Part shown: positions 19,399 through 27,504 of the stretch, one piece after another
Layout of the letters: each line of letters begins with the position of its first letter
Position numbering within the stretch: position 1 is the stretch's first letter
Assembly (NCBI GenBank): GCA_016196065.1
Contig: JACPYL010000010.1
Location: forward strand, 992,001 to 1,056,000
From: Acidobacteriota bacterium
GTDB lineage: Bacteria > Acidobacteriota > Terriglobia > Terriglobales > Acidobacteriaceae
Direction: 5' to 3'
Length of the DNA: 64,000 bases
Notes under the pieces: generated by a model
What the model saw: only the letters and a program-made list of their open reading frames with translations
What the model was told of the DNA's origin: nothing
The model's database searches: none
Translations under genes and position numbers: made by a program

Positions 19399-20346
19399 AT
19401 GACTAAGACCGCACTGGTCACGGGAGCCGAAGGATTCATCGGCTCCAATATGGTGAAGTTTCTTCAGGCCAAAGGATGGAACGTGGTGGGGACGTACCGT
19501 CCACACGAGTCCACCTCCTTCCCGAAGTTGCCGAATTTGAAGTTCGTGCAGTGTGATCTGCGCAATGGTCAGCGCGTGGAACAGGCGATTCATCAGTGCC
19601 AGCCTACCCACATTTTCCATCTGGGAGCGCAAAGCTTGCCGACGGTTTCCTGGGCTGACCCGGTGTTCACCTTCGAATCCAACATCATGGGCTCTCTCCA
19701 CTTGTTCGAAGCGGTACGCTATATGAAGAAGAGGCCGGTGGTAGTTTCGGCCTGCTCGAGCGCGGAGTACGGGAACGTCCCCCAGAAAGCGATTCCAGTA
19801 ACCGAAGAGTATCCTCCGGTGCCGTTGCATCCGTATGGCATCAGCAAATTGTGCCTCGACCTGATGGCGCGCGAGTACCATGCGGACTACGGGGTTCCGA
19901 CGGTCAACATTCGCCTTTTCAATACCACGGGTCCGGGAAAGATGAACGATGCGCCGTCGGATTTCGTGCGCCGTATCATTCGCATCAAGAAGGGTCTACA
20001 GCCCCCGGTACTGGAAGTGGGAAATCTGAAACCTCGGCGGGCATTTCTCGACGTCCACGATACGGTGCGCGGCTTTTACGCGGCAGCCATGAAAGGCAAG
20101 CGCGGCCAAGCCTACAATCTGTGCGCGCCCGAGACTTATGAAATTGGCGAACTGTTGCGGATGGCCATTCGACTGTCGGGAGTGAAGGCAGAAGTGCGGG
20201 CAGCGCAAAGTCTGATGCGGCCGTCGGACGAAAAAATTATTTTCGGCAGCACCGACAAGATCCGCAAGCACACCGGCTGGAAGCCAACGCGGAAGATTGA
20301 GCAGACGCTCGGCGCCATGCTGGAATATTGGGATCGAGTTCTGTGA
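19399..20346 (+). CDS. GDP-sugar 4,6-dehydratase/reductase-like SDR
   Basis: An extended SDR of 315 aa with the NAD(P) motif GAEGFIGSN near residue 10, HLGAQS near residue 75 and catalytic YGISK near residue 150. Segments such as LPTVSWADPVFTFESNIMGS and VNIRLFNTTGPG resemble GDP-mannose 4,6-dehydratases and GDP-4-keto-6-deoxymannose reductases. The ATG at 19399 has a Shine-Dalgarno sequence (GAGGAG at 19388-19393). Being surrounded by GDP-heptose genes, it may act on GDP-heptose to make a 6-deoxyheptose, as in the DmhA/WcbK systems. That substrate is inferred. Confidence 0.8.
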   Translation: MTKTALVTGAEGFIGSNMVKFLQAKGWNVVGTYRPHESTSFPKLPNLKFVQCDLRNGQRVEQAIHQCQPTHIFHLGAQSLPTVSWADPVFTFESNIMGSLHLFEAVRYMKKRPVVVSACSSAEYGNVPQKAIPVTEEYPPVPLHPYGISKLCLDLMAREYHADYGVPTVNIRLFNTTGPGKMNDAPSDFVRRIIRIKKGLQPPVLEVGNLKPRRAFLDVHDTVRGFYAAAMKGKRGQAYNLCAPETYEIGELLRMAIRLSGVKAEVRAAQSLMRPSDEKIIFGSTDKIRKHTGWKPTRKIEQTLGAMLEYWDRVL

Positions 20347-21095
20347 CGACCGGCTTGCAGGTGGACGCGACTCTCGATCTACCCGCGGTTCTGTTGGTCG
20401 GCGGGAAGGGTACGCGTTTGCGCTCCGTCGTCTCCTCCGCTCCGAAACCGATGGCAGCGGTGGGGCAACAGTCGTTTCTCGAGTTGCTCGTGCGGCAGTT
20501 GCGCAGGCAGGGAATCCGCCGTCTGGTGATGTGCTCGGGGTATCTGGCGGAACAGATCGAAGAAAAGTTCGGAGACGGCAGCCAATGGGATGTGGCTATT
20601 TCGTATTCGCGCGAGCAGCAGCCGATGGGCACCGCGGGTGCCGTGATGCTCGCGAAAGAATCGCTGGCCGGAGCCGGAGATTTTCTCGTACTGAATGGCG
20701 ATTCCTTTCTGGAGGTCGACTTCCCGCGGCTTTTTGAATTTCATCGCGCGAAAAATGCTATTGTCAGCATGGCGATTGCGCCGGTCGAGAATGCAGGCCG
20801 GTATGGGACCGTGCAAATTGCAACGGATGGCCGGGTCACCGGATTCGTCGAAAAGACGGGCGCCAGTGGGCCGGGCCTGATCAATGCCGGCGTCTACATT
20901 TTCAGCGCAAGGGTTTTCGAGCATATTCCGCAGGGTCCGTCGAGTTTGGAAAAAGACATATTTCCGTTCGTCCTCGACCGCGGCGTGTACGGTCTTGAGC
21001 AAGCAGGACTGTTTATCGATATTGGGACGCCAGAAGACTACGCGCGAGCCCAGGCGCTGTGCGATCAGCTTTGCAACGCCGCCCTACGAAAATAG
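20343..21095 (+). CDS. hddC: Heptose-1-phosphate guanylyltransferase-like nucleotidyltransferase
   Basis: Transfers a nucleotide onto heptose 1-phosphate to form GDP-heptose. The N-terminus has the nucleotidyltransferase loop LLVGGKGTRLRS near residue 16, the KPMAAVG motif, and VLNGDSF with the metal-binding Asp. Length is 250 aa. The GTG at 20343 overlaps the upstream stop (GTGA). By sequence alone it could be any sugar-phosphate nucleotidyltransferase; the heptose neighbours give the assignment. Confidence 0.8.
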   Translation: MTTGLQVDATLDLPAVLLVGGKGTRLRSVVSSAPKPMAAVGQQSFLELLVRQLRRQGIRRLVMCSGYLAEQIEEKFGDGSQWDVAISYSREQQPMGTAGAVMLAKESLAGAGDFLVLNGDSFLEVDFPRLFEFHRAKNAIVSMAIAPVENAGRYGTVQIATDGRVTGFVEKTGASGPGLINAGVYIFSARVFEHIPQGPSSLEKDIFPFVLDRGVYGLEQAGLFIDIGTPEDYARAQALCDQLCNAALRK

Positions 21096-21125
21096 CGCGG
21101 AGTGATAGATGTTTTGGGAGATGGC

Positions 21126-21734
21126 ATGACCGACAACAAGAATTTCGAACAGCGCGTGCGACGGTCGATCGAGGCCTCGATCGACGTCAAGAAGCTGCTG
21201 CTCGACGATGCGGAAATCGTGTCTGGTCTGGCCAAGGTCAGCCAAATTCTGGTGGAGGCGTTTCAGAAGGGAAACAAGCCCCTGCTCTTTGGCAACGGAG
21301 GCAGTGCGGCGGACGCCCAGCACATCGCGGCCGAATTTGTCGGACGGTTTGCATTCGACCGGCCTCCCCTGCCGGCCTTGGCGCTGTCTGTCAATACGTC
21401 GGCCGTCACTGCAATTGGAAATGACTACGGATTTGATCTCCTGTTTGCCCGTCAGATCGAAGCTCTGGGGCGGCCGGGAGATGTCGCCATCGGTATCTCA
21501 ACGAGCGGCAATTCGCCAAACGTTGTGCAAGGCATTGCAGCGGCAAGAAAGCTTGGAATGCATACCGTGGCGCTGGCCGGCGCATCCGGAGGGAAGCTCA
21601 AGGCCACGGCGGACTACTGTCTCTGCGCTCCGTCGAGCGACACACCGCGGGTTCAGGAATGCCACATTCTGATGGGGCACATTATTTCCGAACTGGTGGA
21701 AGAAGCAATTTTTCGTGGACCGAGCATTTCATGA
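21126..21734 (+). CDS. gmhA: Sedoheptulose 7-phosphate isomerase
   Basis: Converts sedoheptulose 7-phosphate to D-glycero-D-manno-heptose 7-phosphate, the entry step of heptose synthesis. The SIS-domain protein contains GNGGSAADAQHIAAEFVGRF near residue 50, AIGNDYGFD, and the phosphosugar-binding loop ISTSGNSPN near residue 120. Length (202 aa) is normal. The ATG at 21126 was chosen because GGGAG (21116-21120) lies six bases upstream; a GTG at 21102 would add eight residues. The stop overlaps the start of gmhB. Confidence 0.93.
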   Translation: MTDNKNFEQRVRRSIEASIDVKKLLLDDAEIVSGLAKVSQILVEAFQKGNKPLLFGNGGSAADAQHIAAEFVGRFAFDRPPLPALALSVNTSAVTAIGNDYGFDLLFARQIEALGRPGDVAIGISTSGNSPNVVQGIAAARKLGMHTVALAGASGGKLKATADYCLCAPSSDTPRVQECHILMGHIISELVEEAIFRGPSIS

Positions 21735-22321
21735 AGCGAGCCATATTTCTCGATCGTGACGGCGTGATCAACCGAAAAGCCCGCGAGGGCGATTACGTGA
21801 CCCGTTGGGAGGACATGCACATTCTTCCAGGGGTGGTGGCGGCAATCGCCCAACTCAATCGTTTGGATTTCCCAGTCATCGTTGTCAGCAATCAGCGCTG
21901 CGTGGCAAAGGGTCTGATTACAATCACGGAACTCGAAAGACTGCACGAACGGCTGCGCGAACACTTGCTGGAACGAGGCGCGCGACTCGATGCGATTTAT
22001 TATTGTCCTCATGAAGCCGAGCCGGCCTGTGGTTGCCGCAAGCCGCAGCCGGGCATGTTGCTCCGGGCTGCGCGCGAGCATGGCATCGATCTAGCGGCGT
22101 CCTGGATGATCGGCGATTCCCGACCTGACGTCGATGCCGGCAAAAGGGCAGGATGCAGAACGGCGCTGATCACCCCCGGTCTCGAAGACGGTAGTATTCG
22201 TCCCGACCTGACCGAGACCTCATTGCTCGAGATCGTTCAGAAAATCTGTAAGCCGCGCCAGGCTCCTCTCGACACGGACCAATCGCTGAATCTGACGCAC
22301 GAAATCCAGCGGCAACCATGA
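21731..22321 (+). CDS. gmhB: D-glycero-D-manno-heptose 1,7-bisphosphate 7-phosphatase
   Basis: Removes the 7-phosphate from heptose 1,7-bisphosphate. The HAD-family nucleophile motif FLDRDGVIN is at the N-terminus. A zinc-binding Cys/His cluster (CPH followed by CGCRKPQPGM) and a late GDSRPDVDAG motif are as in GmhB. Length is 196 aa. ATGA overlap with gmhA. The last 25 residues are unlike the family and may be an extension. Confidence 0.92.
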   Translation: MKRAIFLDRDGVINRKAREGDYVTRWEDMHILPGVVAAIAQLNRLDFPVIVVSNQRCVAKGLITITELERLHERLREHLLERGARLDAIYYCPHEAEPACGCRKPQPGMLLRAAREHGIDLAASWMIGDSRPDVDAGKRAGCRTALITPGLEDGSIRPDLTETSLLEIVQKICKPRQAPLDTDQSLNLTHEIQRQP

Positions 22322-23418
22322 AAAGTCTGCAAGTGTTACGAATGGGCAACAAGAATAATCCACAGAAAATGAAAACTAAATCAAAGTTAAGCGTCGGCGA
22401 CTGGGTGGAAGTGCGCAGCAAGGAAGAAATTCTGAGCACTCTGGACCATCGTGGCTGCCTCGATGGGACGCCCTTCATGCCGGAGATGTTTCAGTTCTGC
22501 GGCCAGAGATTCCAGGTGTACAAACGGGCGCACAAAACCTGCGACTATTCGACGCCGTATCCTTTCCACACCCGGCGGCTTGAAGAGACCGTCCATTTGG
22601 AAACCCGCTGCGACGGGAGCGGACACGGAGGCTGCCAAGCAGGATGCCTGCTGTTCTGGAAACACGCTTGGTTGAAACCGGTTGACGGCCAGCGAAGCGC
22701 GTCGACGGCTTTCCTGAAAGCATCGATCTTGCAGGACTCTTTGCCGGAAAACGCTCGTGTCGGTTGTACCGAATCGCGGTTATTGGCGAATACGGTTGTG
22801 CCCGGGTCTGAAGCGAGTGGCCTCACCTATGTTTGCCAGGCGACACAAGTTCCCCAGGCAACCAAACCCCTCAGTTGGTGGGACGTACGGCAGTATCTCG
22901 AGGACTATTGGTCCGGCAACGTAAGCGTGAGACGACTGGTTAGCGCGTTGATCTATTCTTCTTACTTCCATCTTAGTCAAGCCGGAATCGGTTTGGGACC
23001 TCCGATGCGCTGGTTCTATGACAAGGTGAACCCGCTATGGGGTGGATCGTTGTTCCCCAGGAAGCCGGGGCTCATTCCGGAAGGCAACGCCACGCCCACT
23101 ATCAAGCTGGATCTGCAACCGGGGGAGTTGGTGCGGGTGAAGTCCCACGAGGAGATTCTGAAAACTGTGGACAGCGGGAACCGGAATCGCGGAATGTTTT
23201 GGGATGCCGAACTGGTTCCTTATTGCGGCAAGACCTTCCGTGTGCTGAAGCGGGTCACCAAACTTATCGACGAACGAAACGGAAAGATGATGGAAATGAA
23301 AAACCCGTGCATCATTCTCGATTCCGTTATCTGTCAGGCGCGATACAGTTCCTGCCGGATGCTTTGTCCGAAAGGCATGTACCCGTATTGGAGAGAGATT
23401 TGGCTGGAGCGAGTGTAG
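22318..23418 (+). CDS. Unknown tandem-repeat, three-cysteine protein
   Basis: Not a family I can name. The 366-residue protein consists of two copies of a domain of roughly 95 residues (about 24-120 and 265-366) joined by a spacer containing a helical segment. Each copy starts with a G-x-V-x-V-x-S-x-EEIL block, continues with a FCG/YCG-x-x-F-x-V-x-KR block, and ends in a Cys-x6/7-Cys-x3-Cys cluster followed by an aromatic-Trp stretch. The cysteines could bind a metal or an iron-sulfur centre. The gene overlaps gmhB by four bases, so it belongs to the glycan operon. A decayed copy of its 3' end lies at 24724, again just before an rfbC, which suggests a functional link to that epimerase. Confidence 0.75.
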   Translation: MKSLQVLRMGNKNNPQKMKTKSKLSVGDWVEVRSKEEILSTLDHRGCLDGTPFMPEMFQFCGQRFQVYKRAHKTCDYSTPYPFHTRRLEETVHLETRCDGSGHGGCQAGCLLFWKHAWLKPVDGQRSASTAFLKASILQDSLPENARVGCTESRLLANTVVPGSEASGLTYVCQATQVPQATKPLSWWDVRQYLEDYWSGNVSVRRLVSALIYSSYFHLSQAGIGLGPPMRWFYDKVNPLWGGSLFPRKPGLIPEGNATPTIKLDLQPGELVRVKSHEEILKTVDSGNRNRGMFWDAELVPYCGKTFRVLKRVTKLIDERNGKMMEMKNPCIILDSVICQARYSSCRMLCPKGMYPYWREIWLERV

Positions 23419-23453
23419 GCAGGTGCGCGGTCGCGCCAGAGAAAGCGAACGGA

Positions 23454-23642
23454 ATGCATTTTCTAGACACCGACATTGCCGGGGTGAAGGTGATGGACCC
23501 CAGTCCGCATCAGGACGCCTGCGACCGCTTTTTCCGCGCCTGGTGTCAACGCGAATTCTCGGAGCGCGGCATTCACTTCGTACACATCCAGGCGAACATG
23601 GGTCGGAGCGCAAGTAAGAGAGATCCCGCAGCTTTGCTTTAG
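23454..23642 (+). pseudogene. Truncated rfbC-like epimerase (N-terminal fragment)
   Basis: The first 50 codons translate to a sequence matching the start of the intact 3,5-epimerase at 24985 (33 of 50 residues identical by hand), with the shared blocks DIAGVKV, DPSPHQD and QANMG. After QANMG the match stops and the frame ends within 14 codons, so the whole cupin core is missing. The conserved Arg of the RGRF segment has also changed. It follows the unknown gene by 35 bases, the same order as the decayed pair at 24724-25515. No function is expected. Confidence 0.82.
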
Positions 23643-23686
23643 ACTGAATTGCCGCGTCATGTGGCGCCGCTGTCCCGGCAGTTATC

Positions 23687-23707
23687 GTGGCGGCATTCCG
23701 CCGCCAC
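23687..23707. repeat. Inverted repeat hairpin upstream of the decarboxylase gene
   Basis: GTGGCGGC (23687-23694) and GCCGCCAC (23700-23707) form a perfect 8-bp stem around a 5-base loop. There is no T-tract after it, so it is not a typical intrinsic terminator. It may affect mRNA stability, or mark the junction between the truncated rfbC and the next gene. Confidence 0.6.
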
Positions 23708-23756
23708 ATGCGCAGGCAAGTAACGGAGCAATCGAAATCAAGGAGAAGCGATATCC

Positions 23757-24707
23757 ATGACATCGAAGCGAGCGCTCGTAACCGGTGGGGCGGGGTTTCT
23801 CGGATCTCACCTCTGCGATGCCCTGCTTGCCGAAGGCTATGCCGTCATCGCTGCCGACAACCTCCTAACCGGGCGCCTAACTAACATCGCTCATCTGCGC
23901 AACGAATCGCGCTTCGAATTCCTGCAGCAAGATGTCTGCGAACCCATTCGATGCGGAGCCGTGAACTATGTTTTTCACTTCGCCAGCCCCGCCAGCCCAG
24001 TGGACTACGCCGCGCACGGCATCGCTACTTTGAAGGTTGGATCCTATGGAACGTTTGAGGCGCTCGAGATCGCGCGCCAGTACGGCGCGAGTTTCATGAT
24101 GGCGTCCACCTCCGAGTGCTATGGCGATCCGATGGTTCACCCGCAGGCGGAAACATACTGGGGCAACGTGAATCCGATCGGCCCGCGTTCCGTCTACGAC
24201 GAAGCCAAGCGCTTCTCGGAAGCCGCGACCATGGCCTATCACCGTTATCACAAGGTCGACACACGCATTCTACGCATCTTCAATACCTATGGGACGCGCA
24301 TGCAGATCCGCGATGGACGCGTCATCCCGAACTTCATGAGCCAGGCGCTGCGCGGTGAAGATCTAACCGTTTATGGCGAAGGCCGCCAAACGCGCAGCTT
24401 CTGCTACGTTAGCGACGAAGTTGAGGGAATCATTCGCCTCTCGCGCTGTTCGGAACACGAACCGGTCAACATCGGCAACCCGACCGAGTTCACGATCCTG
24501 GAATGTGCGCAGCACGTAATCGCGGTCACAGGCTCTTCCAGCAAGATCAAACATGAACCGCTTCCGCAGGACGATCCCAAGCAGCGTCGCCCCGACATTT
24601 CCAAGGCGCGACGGCTGTTTCAATGGGAGCCGACGGTCGCGTTGGAAGCGGGGCTGAAACTCTCGCTCGAATATTTCCGCAGCGCAGTGGTGCCGTCACA
24701 AACTTAG
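23757..24707 (+). CDS. UDP-glucuronate decarboxylase (UDP-xylose synthase) type SDR
   Basis: Converts UDP-glucuronate to UDP-xylose (or the 4-keto pentose) with bound NAD. The protein has [10 protein letters not shown] near residue 10, [31 protein letters not shown] and the very characteristic [19 protein letters not shown] block with its Tyr-Lys pair near residue 145. Length is 316 aa. An AGGAG (23741-23745) lies about 11 bases before the ATG. The gene is flanked by two broken gene fragments, so it seems to have been inserted into an older gene order. Confidence 0.87.
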   Translation: MTSKRALVTGGAGFLGSHLCDALLAEGYAVIAADNLLTGRLTNIAHLRNESRFEFLQQDVCEPIRCGAVNYVFHFASPASPVDYAAHGIATLKVGSYGTFEALEIARQYGASFMMASTSECYGDPMVHPQAETYWGNVNPIGPRSVYDEAKRFSEAATMAYHRYHKVDTRILRIFNTYGTRMQIRDGRVIPNFMSQALRGEDLTVYGEGRQTRSFCYVSDEVEGIIRLSRCSEHEPVNIGNPTEFTILECAQHVIAVTGSSSKIKHEPLPQDDPKQRRPDISKARRLFQWEPTVALEAGLKLSLEYFRSAVVPSQT

Positions 24708-24723
24708 CCTGAACTGACCCGCA

Positions 24724-24841
24724 ATGAAGAACCCGTGCCTAATACTGGAGGGCTTCGTCTGCCAGGCGCGATATAGCTCGTGTCGCATGCTCTGCCCCAA
24801 GGGCATGTATCCTTCATGAGGGAAATCTGGCTGGAGAGAGT
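24724..24841 (+). pseudogene. Decayed 3' fragment of the three-cysteine repeat gene
   Basis: Starting 16 bases after the decarboxylase stop, an in-frame ATG reads 30 codons that match the C-terminal end of the unknown protein at 22318 (25 of 30 identical, including all three cysteines). A stop (TGA) then appears in place of the expected aromatic-Trp segment. Reading one frame over restores MREIWLERV, so a single-base deletion caused the stop. The rest of the gene is absent. The DNA has drifted at many third positions relative to the intact copy, so this is not a recent duplicate. Confidence 0.82.
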
Positions 24842-24984
24842 GGAGCCCATTCGAGGTCATCAACAATGAGAGAGAATGGTCCCACAAATGCGTGCCAGCG
24901 AATTCCAACGAATTACCCGTCGATGTAAGTCGCCCAGGCCGCACGGACCAATTCTGAATTAGAGCGCGAGGAGGGCAACACTTA

Positions 24985-25515
24985 GTGCGTTTTCTGAACA
25001 TCGACATCGCTGGGGTCAAGGTTATCGATCCGAGTCCACATCAAGACTCTCGTGGGCGGTTTCTTCGAGCATGGTGCTTAAAGGAATTTTCGGACAACGG
25101 TGTCGCCTTCACGCCGGTTCAGGCCAACATGGGATTCAGTATCTTCAAAGGTACGACTCGCGGCATGCACTACCAGAAAGCGCCGGCGCTCGAAGCGAAG
25201 CTTGTTCGATGCACGAGGGGATCGATTTTTGACGTGGTGCTCGATCTTCGTCCGGATTCGGCCTCGTACCGTCAATGGTACGGCGTGGAATTGAGCGCGG
25301 AAAATGGCCGCATGCTCTTGGTACCGGAAGGCTGCGCGCACGGCTATCAGACGCTGGAAGACGACACGGAAATGCACTACATGGCGTCCGAGTATTACAC
25401 GCCCAGCGCGGCAACGGGAGTGCGGTTCGACGATCCAGCGTTCGCAATTCGATGGCCCCTGACGGCAGCCACAATGTCGGAACAGGACCGCAACTGGCCA
25501 CTGGTAGTGGCCTAG
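24985..25515 (+). CDS. rfbC: dTDP-4-dehydrorhamnose 3,5-epimerase-like cupin protein
   Basis: A cupin epimerase that inverts C3 and/or C5 of a 4-keto-6-deoxy nucleotide sugar. It contains DSRGRFLRAW, GTTRGMHYQ with the substrate-binding Arg and catalytic His, a conserved GSIFDVVLDLR and VPEGCAHGYQTLED. Length (176 aa) fits. The start is the GTG at 24985 with GAGG about 12 bases upstream. No other rhamnose genes (rfbA, rfbB, rfbD) are in the window. The nearby rfbF and rfbG suggest that the real substrate may be a CDP-4-keto sugar. Confidence 0.87.
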   Translation: MRFLNIDIAGVKVIDPSPHQDSRGRFLRAWCLKEFSDNGVAFTPVQANMGFSIFKGTTRGMHYQKAPALEAKLVRCTRGSIFDVVLDLRPDSASYRQWYGVELSAENGRMLLVPEGCAHGYQTLEDDTEMHYMASEYYTPSAATGVRFDDPAFAIRWPLTAATMSEQDRNWPLVVA

Positions 25516-25560
25516 GTAATCGCTTTTTCCTCCGCTATTCCACGTTGTGAGGCAACATCA

Positions 25561-26628
25561 ATGACCACAAACACGCAGCCTTTCGTCAGCATCCTTACGC
25601 CCGTGTATAACGGCGCATCCTACCTCGCAGAGTGTATCGAGAGTGTGCTGAAGCAGACCTATGCAAACTACGAGTACGTCATCGTTAACAATTGCAGCAC
25701 CGACGGTACTCTGGAAATTGCGAAAAAATATGCCGCATTGGACAGTCGAATCCGGGTTCACGACAACAAAGAATTCGTTGCGGTGATTGCGAATCACAAT
25801 ATTGCCTTTAACCTGATGTCGCCCGACGCAAAATACTGCAAGGTCGTGTCCGGCGACGATTATATTTTTCCAGCCTGCGTAGCTCGCATGGTCGAACTCG
25901 GCGAGTCGAACCCGAACGCGGGAATCATTGGCTGTTACCAGCTCAGTGGCGACGTCGTGAAATGGCAGGGGTACCGATATCCGAGTGCAGTAATCTCAGG
26001 GCGCGAAGTTTGCCGCCGCAATCTCTTAGGGCAGCAGGTTTTTATTGACGACCAACCCTTGCTTGGCTTCGGCGCTCCCACCTCTCTCATGTATCGTGCT
26101 GATCTGGTGCGAAGTTCAGCCGAGTTTTATCCAAATCCCTCCCCACATTCCGACACGAGCGCATGCCTCAAATGGCTCAAAAATTCCGACTTCGGATTCG
26201 TTTACGAAATCTTGTGCTACGAACGTACACATGCAGAGACGCAAACCTCCGAGTCGCTGCAGATCAATCGTTATCTATCGGTTACTCTTGACGATCTTCT
26301 GAACTACGGATCTTGGTATCTGGAAAAAGACGAACTTGAAGTCCAGATTGCGATCGCACTCAAAAGCTATCACCGCTTTCTGGCGGTCAATTACTTTACG
26401 GCGAGGCGCGACAAGAAGTTTTGGGACTATCACAAGGGCAGGCTGGCGGAGTTGGGCTATCCCTTAACTTGGTTGGATTTATGCAGAGTGGGAGCCGCCA
26501 CCGTGATCGAAGAGGCGGTGAATCCAGGGCTGGCGTTCGGGAAACTCAGGAAGCGACTATTCCCAACACGGGCCAAAACCGCGCCGATGCAGCCCGATGG
26601 GTCGTCGAAGAAGATGGCAAGTTGCTGA
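25561..26628 (+). CDS. Glycosyltransferase family 2
   Basis: A 355-residue GT-A enzyme with VSILTPVYNGASYLAECIESVL at the N-terminus, NNCSTDGT near residue 47 and GDDY near residue 100 in place of the usual DxD. The C-terminal part has a conserved block with RTHAETQTSE, common in exopolysaccharide GT2 enzymes. Independent of its neighbours by 45 bases upstream. Donor possibly one of the CDP-sugars made by the next genes. Confidence 0.87.
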   Translation: MTTNTQPFVSILTPVYNGASYLAECIESVLKQTYANYEYVIVNNCSTDGTLEIAKKYAALDSRIRVHDNKEFVAVIANHNIAFNLMSPDAKYCKVVSGDDYIFPACVARMVELGESNPNAGIIGCYQLSGDVVKWQGYRYPSAVISGREVCRRNLLGQQVFIDDQPLLGFGAPTSLMYRADLVRSSAEFYPNPSPHSDTSACLKWLKNSDFGFVYEILCYERTHAETQTSESLQINRYLSVTLDDLLNYGSWYLEKDELEVQIAIALKSYHRFLAVNYFTARRDKKFWDYHKGRLAELGYPLTWLDLCRVGAATVIEEAVNPGLAFGKLRKRLFPTRAKTAPMQPDGSSKKMASC

Positions 26629-26667
26629 TCGGCGAACAGGACATGAGAATCTGGGGAGGGTGAAATC

Positions 26668-27489
26668 ATGAAAGTGGTTCTTTTCTGCGGTGGCTTGGGA
26701 TTGCGAATTCGCGATGCGGAGGACATTCCTAAGCCTATGGTACAAATCGGTTATCGCCCCATCCTATGGCATGTGATGAAGTATTACGCTCACTTCGGGC
26801 ACAAGGACTTCATCCTCTGTCTAGGGTACCGAGCCGATGTGGTGAAGAACTATTTTATCAACTACAACGAGTGCGTTTCGAACGATTTCGTCTTGTCGGC
26901 GGGTGGCAAGAATCTGCGGCTTTTCAACAGCGACATCGATGACTGGAAGATCACGTTTGCCGACACTGGGATCAACTCCAACATCGGACAGCGACTCAAA
27001 GCTGTCGAGCGCTATCTCGAGGGAGAGGATATTTTTCTCGCCAACTATAGCGACGGGCTTAGCGATCTGCCACTCCCCAAGCAGATCGAGCACTTCCATA
27101 GGGAAGACAAGGTTGCCAGTTTTCTGTGCGTCCGCCCAAGCCTCAGCTATCACATGGTTTCGATGGAACAGGGTGAGAGCGGACTGGTCTCGGGGATTCA
27201 CGCCATCAATAACGGGTCGATACTGATCAACGGTGGTTTTTTTGTGTTCAAAAAGAAGATATTTGAGTACATGCGCGACAAAGAGGAACTGGTAGGAGAA
27301 CCATTTCAGAGACTGGTCGAGCAAAAGCAGTTGATCGGCTACCGTTATGATGGCTTCTGGGAAAGTATGGACACGTTCAAGGACCGCCAGCACCTAGAGA
27401 GCTTATACTCAGGCGGCGAAGCTCCCTGGGAAGTGTGGAAGAGGAATGGAACCGGCCTGCACAACGCGATGGCCGGAATCAGTAGATGA
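26668..27489 (+). CDS. rfbF: Glucose-1-phosphate cytidylyltransferase-like
   Basis: Makes CDP-glucose from CTP and glucose 1-phosphate, the first step to CDP-3,6-dideoxyhexoses and related sugars. The start is VVLFCGGLGLRIRD, with KPMVQIGYRPILWHVMKYYAHFGHKDFILCLGY in outline, ANYSDGLSDLP with the metal-binding Asp, and WESMDTFKDRQHLE at the end, all typical of RfbF. Length is 273 aa. A GGGAGGG lies eight bases before the ATG. Confidence 0.9.
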   Translation: MKVVLFCGGLGLRIRDAEDIPKPMVQIGYRPILWHVMKYYAHFGHKDFILCLGYRADVVKNYFINYNECVSNDFVLSAGGKNLRLFNSDIDDWKITFADTGINSNIGQRLKAVERYLEGEDIFLANYSDGLSDLPLPKQIEHFHREDKVASFLCVRPSLSYHMVSMEQGESGLVSGIHAINNGSILINGGFFVFKKKIFEYMRDKEELVGEPFQRLVEQKQLIGYRYDGFWESMDTFKDRQHLESLYSGGEAPWEVWKRNGTGLHNAMAGISR

Positions 27490-27504
27490 CATCAGGAGCG
27501 TCTT

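Noticed and set aside
23687-23707. Intrinsic terminator before the decarboxylase gene
   Set aside because: Good stem but no T-tract; kept only as an inverted repeat.
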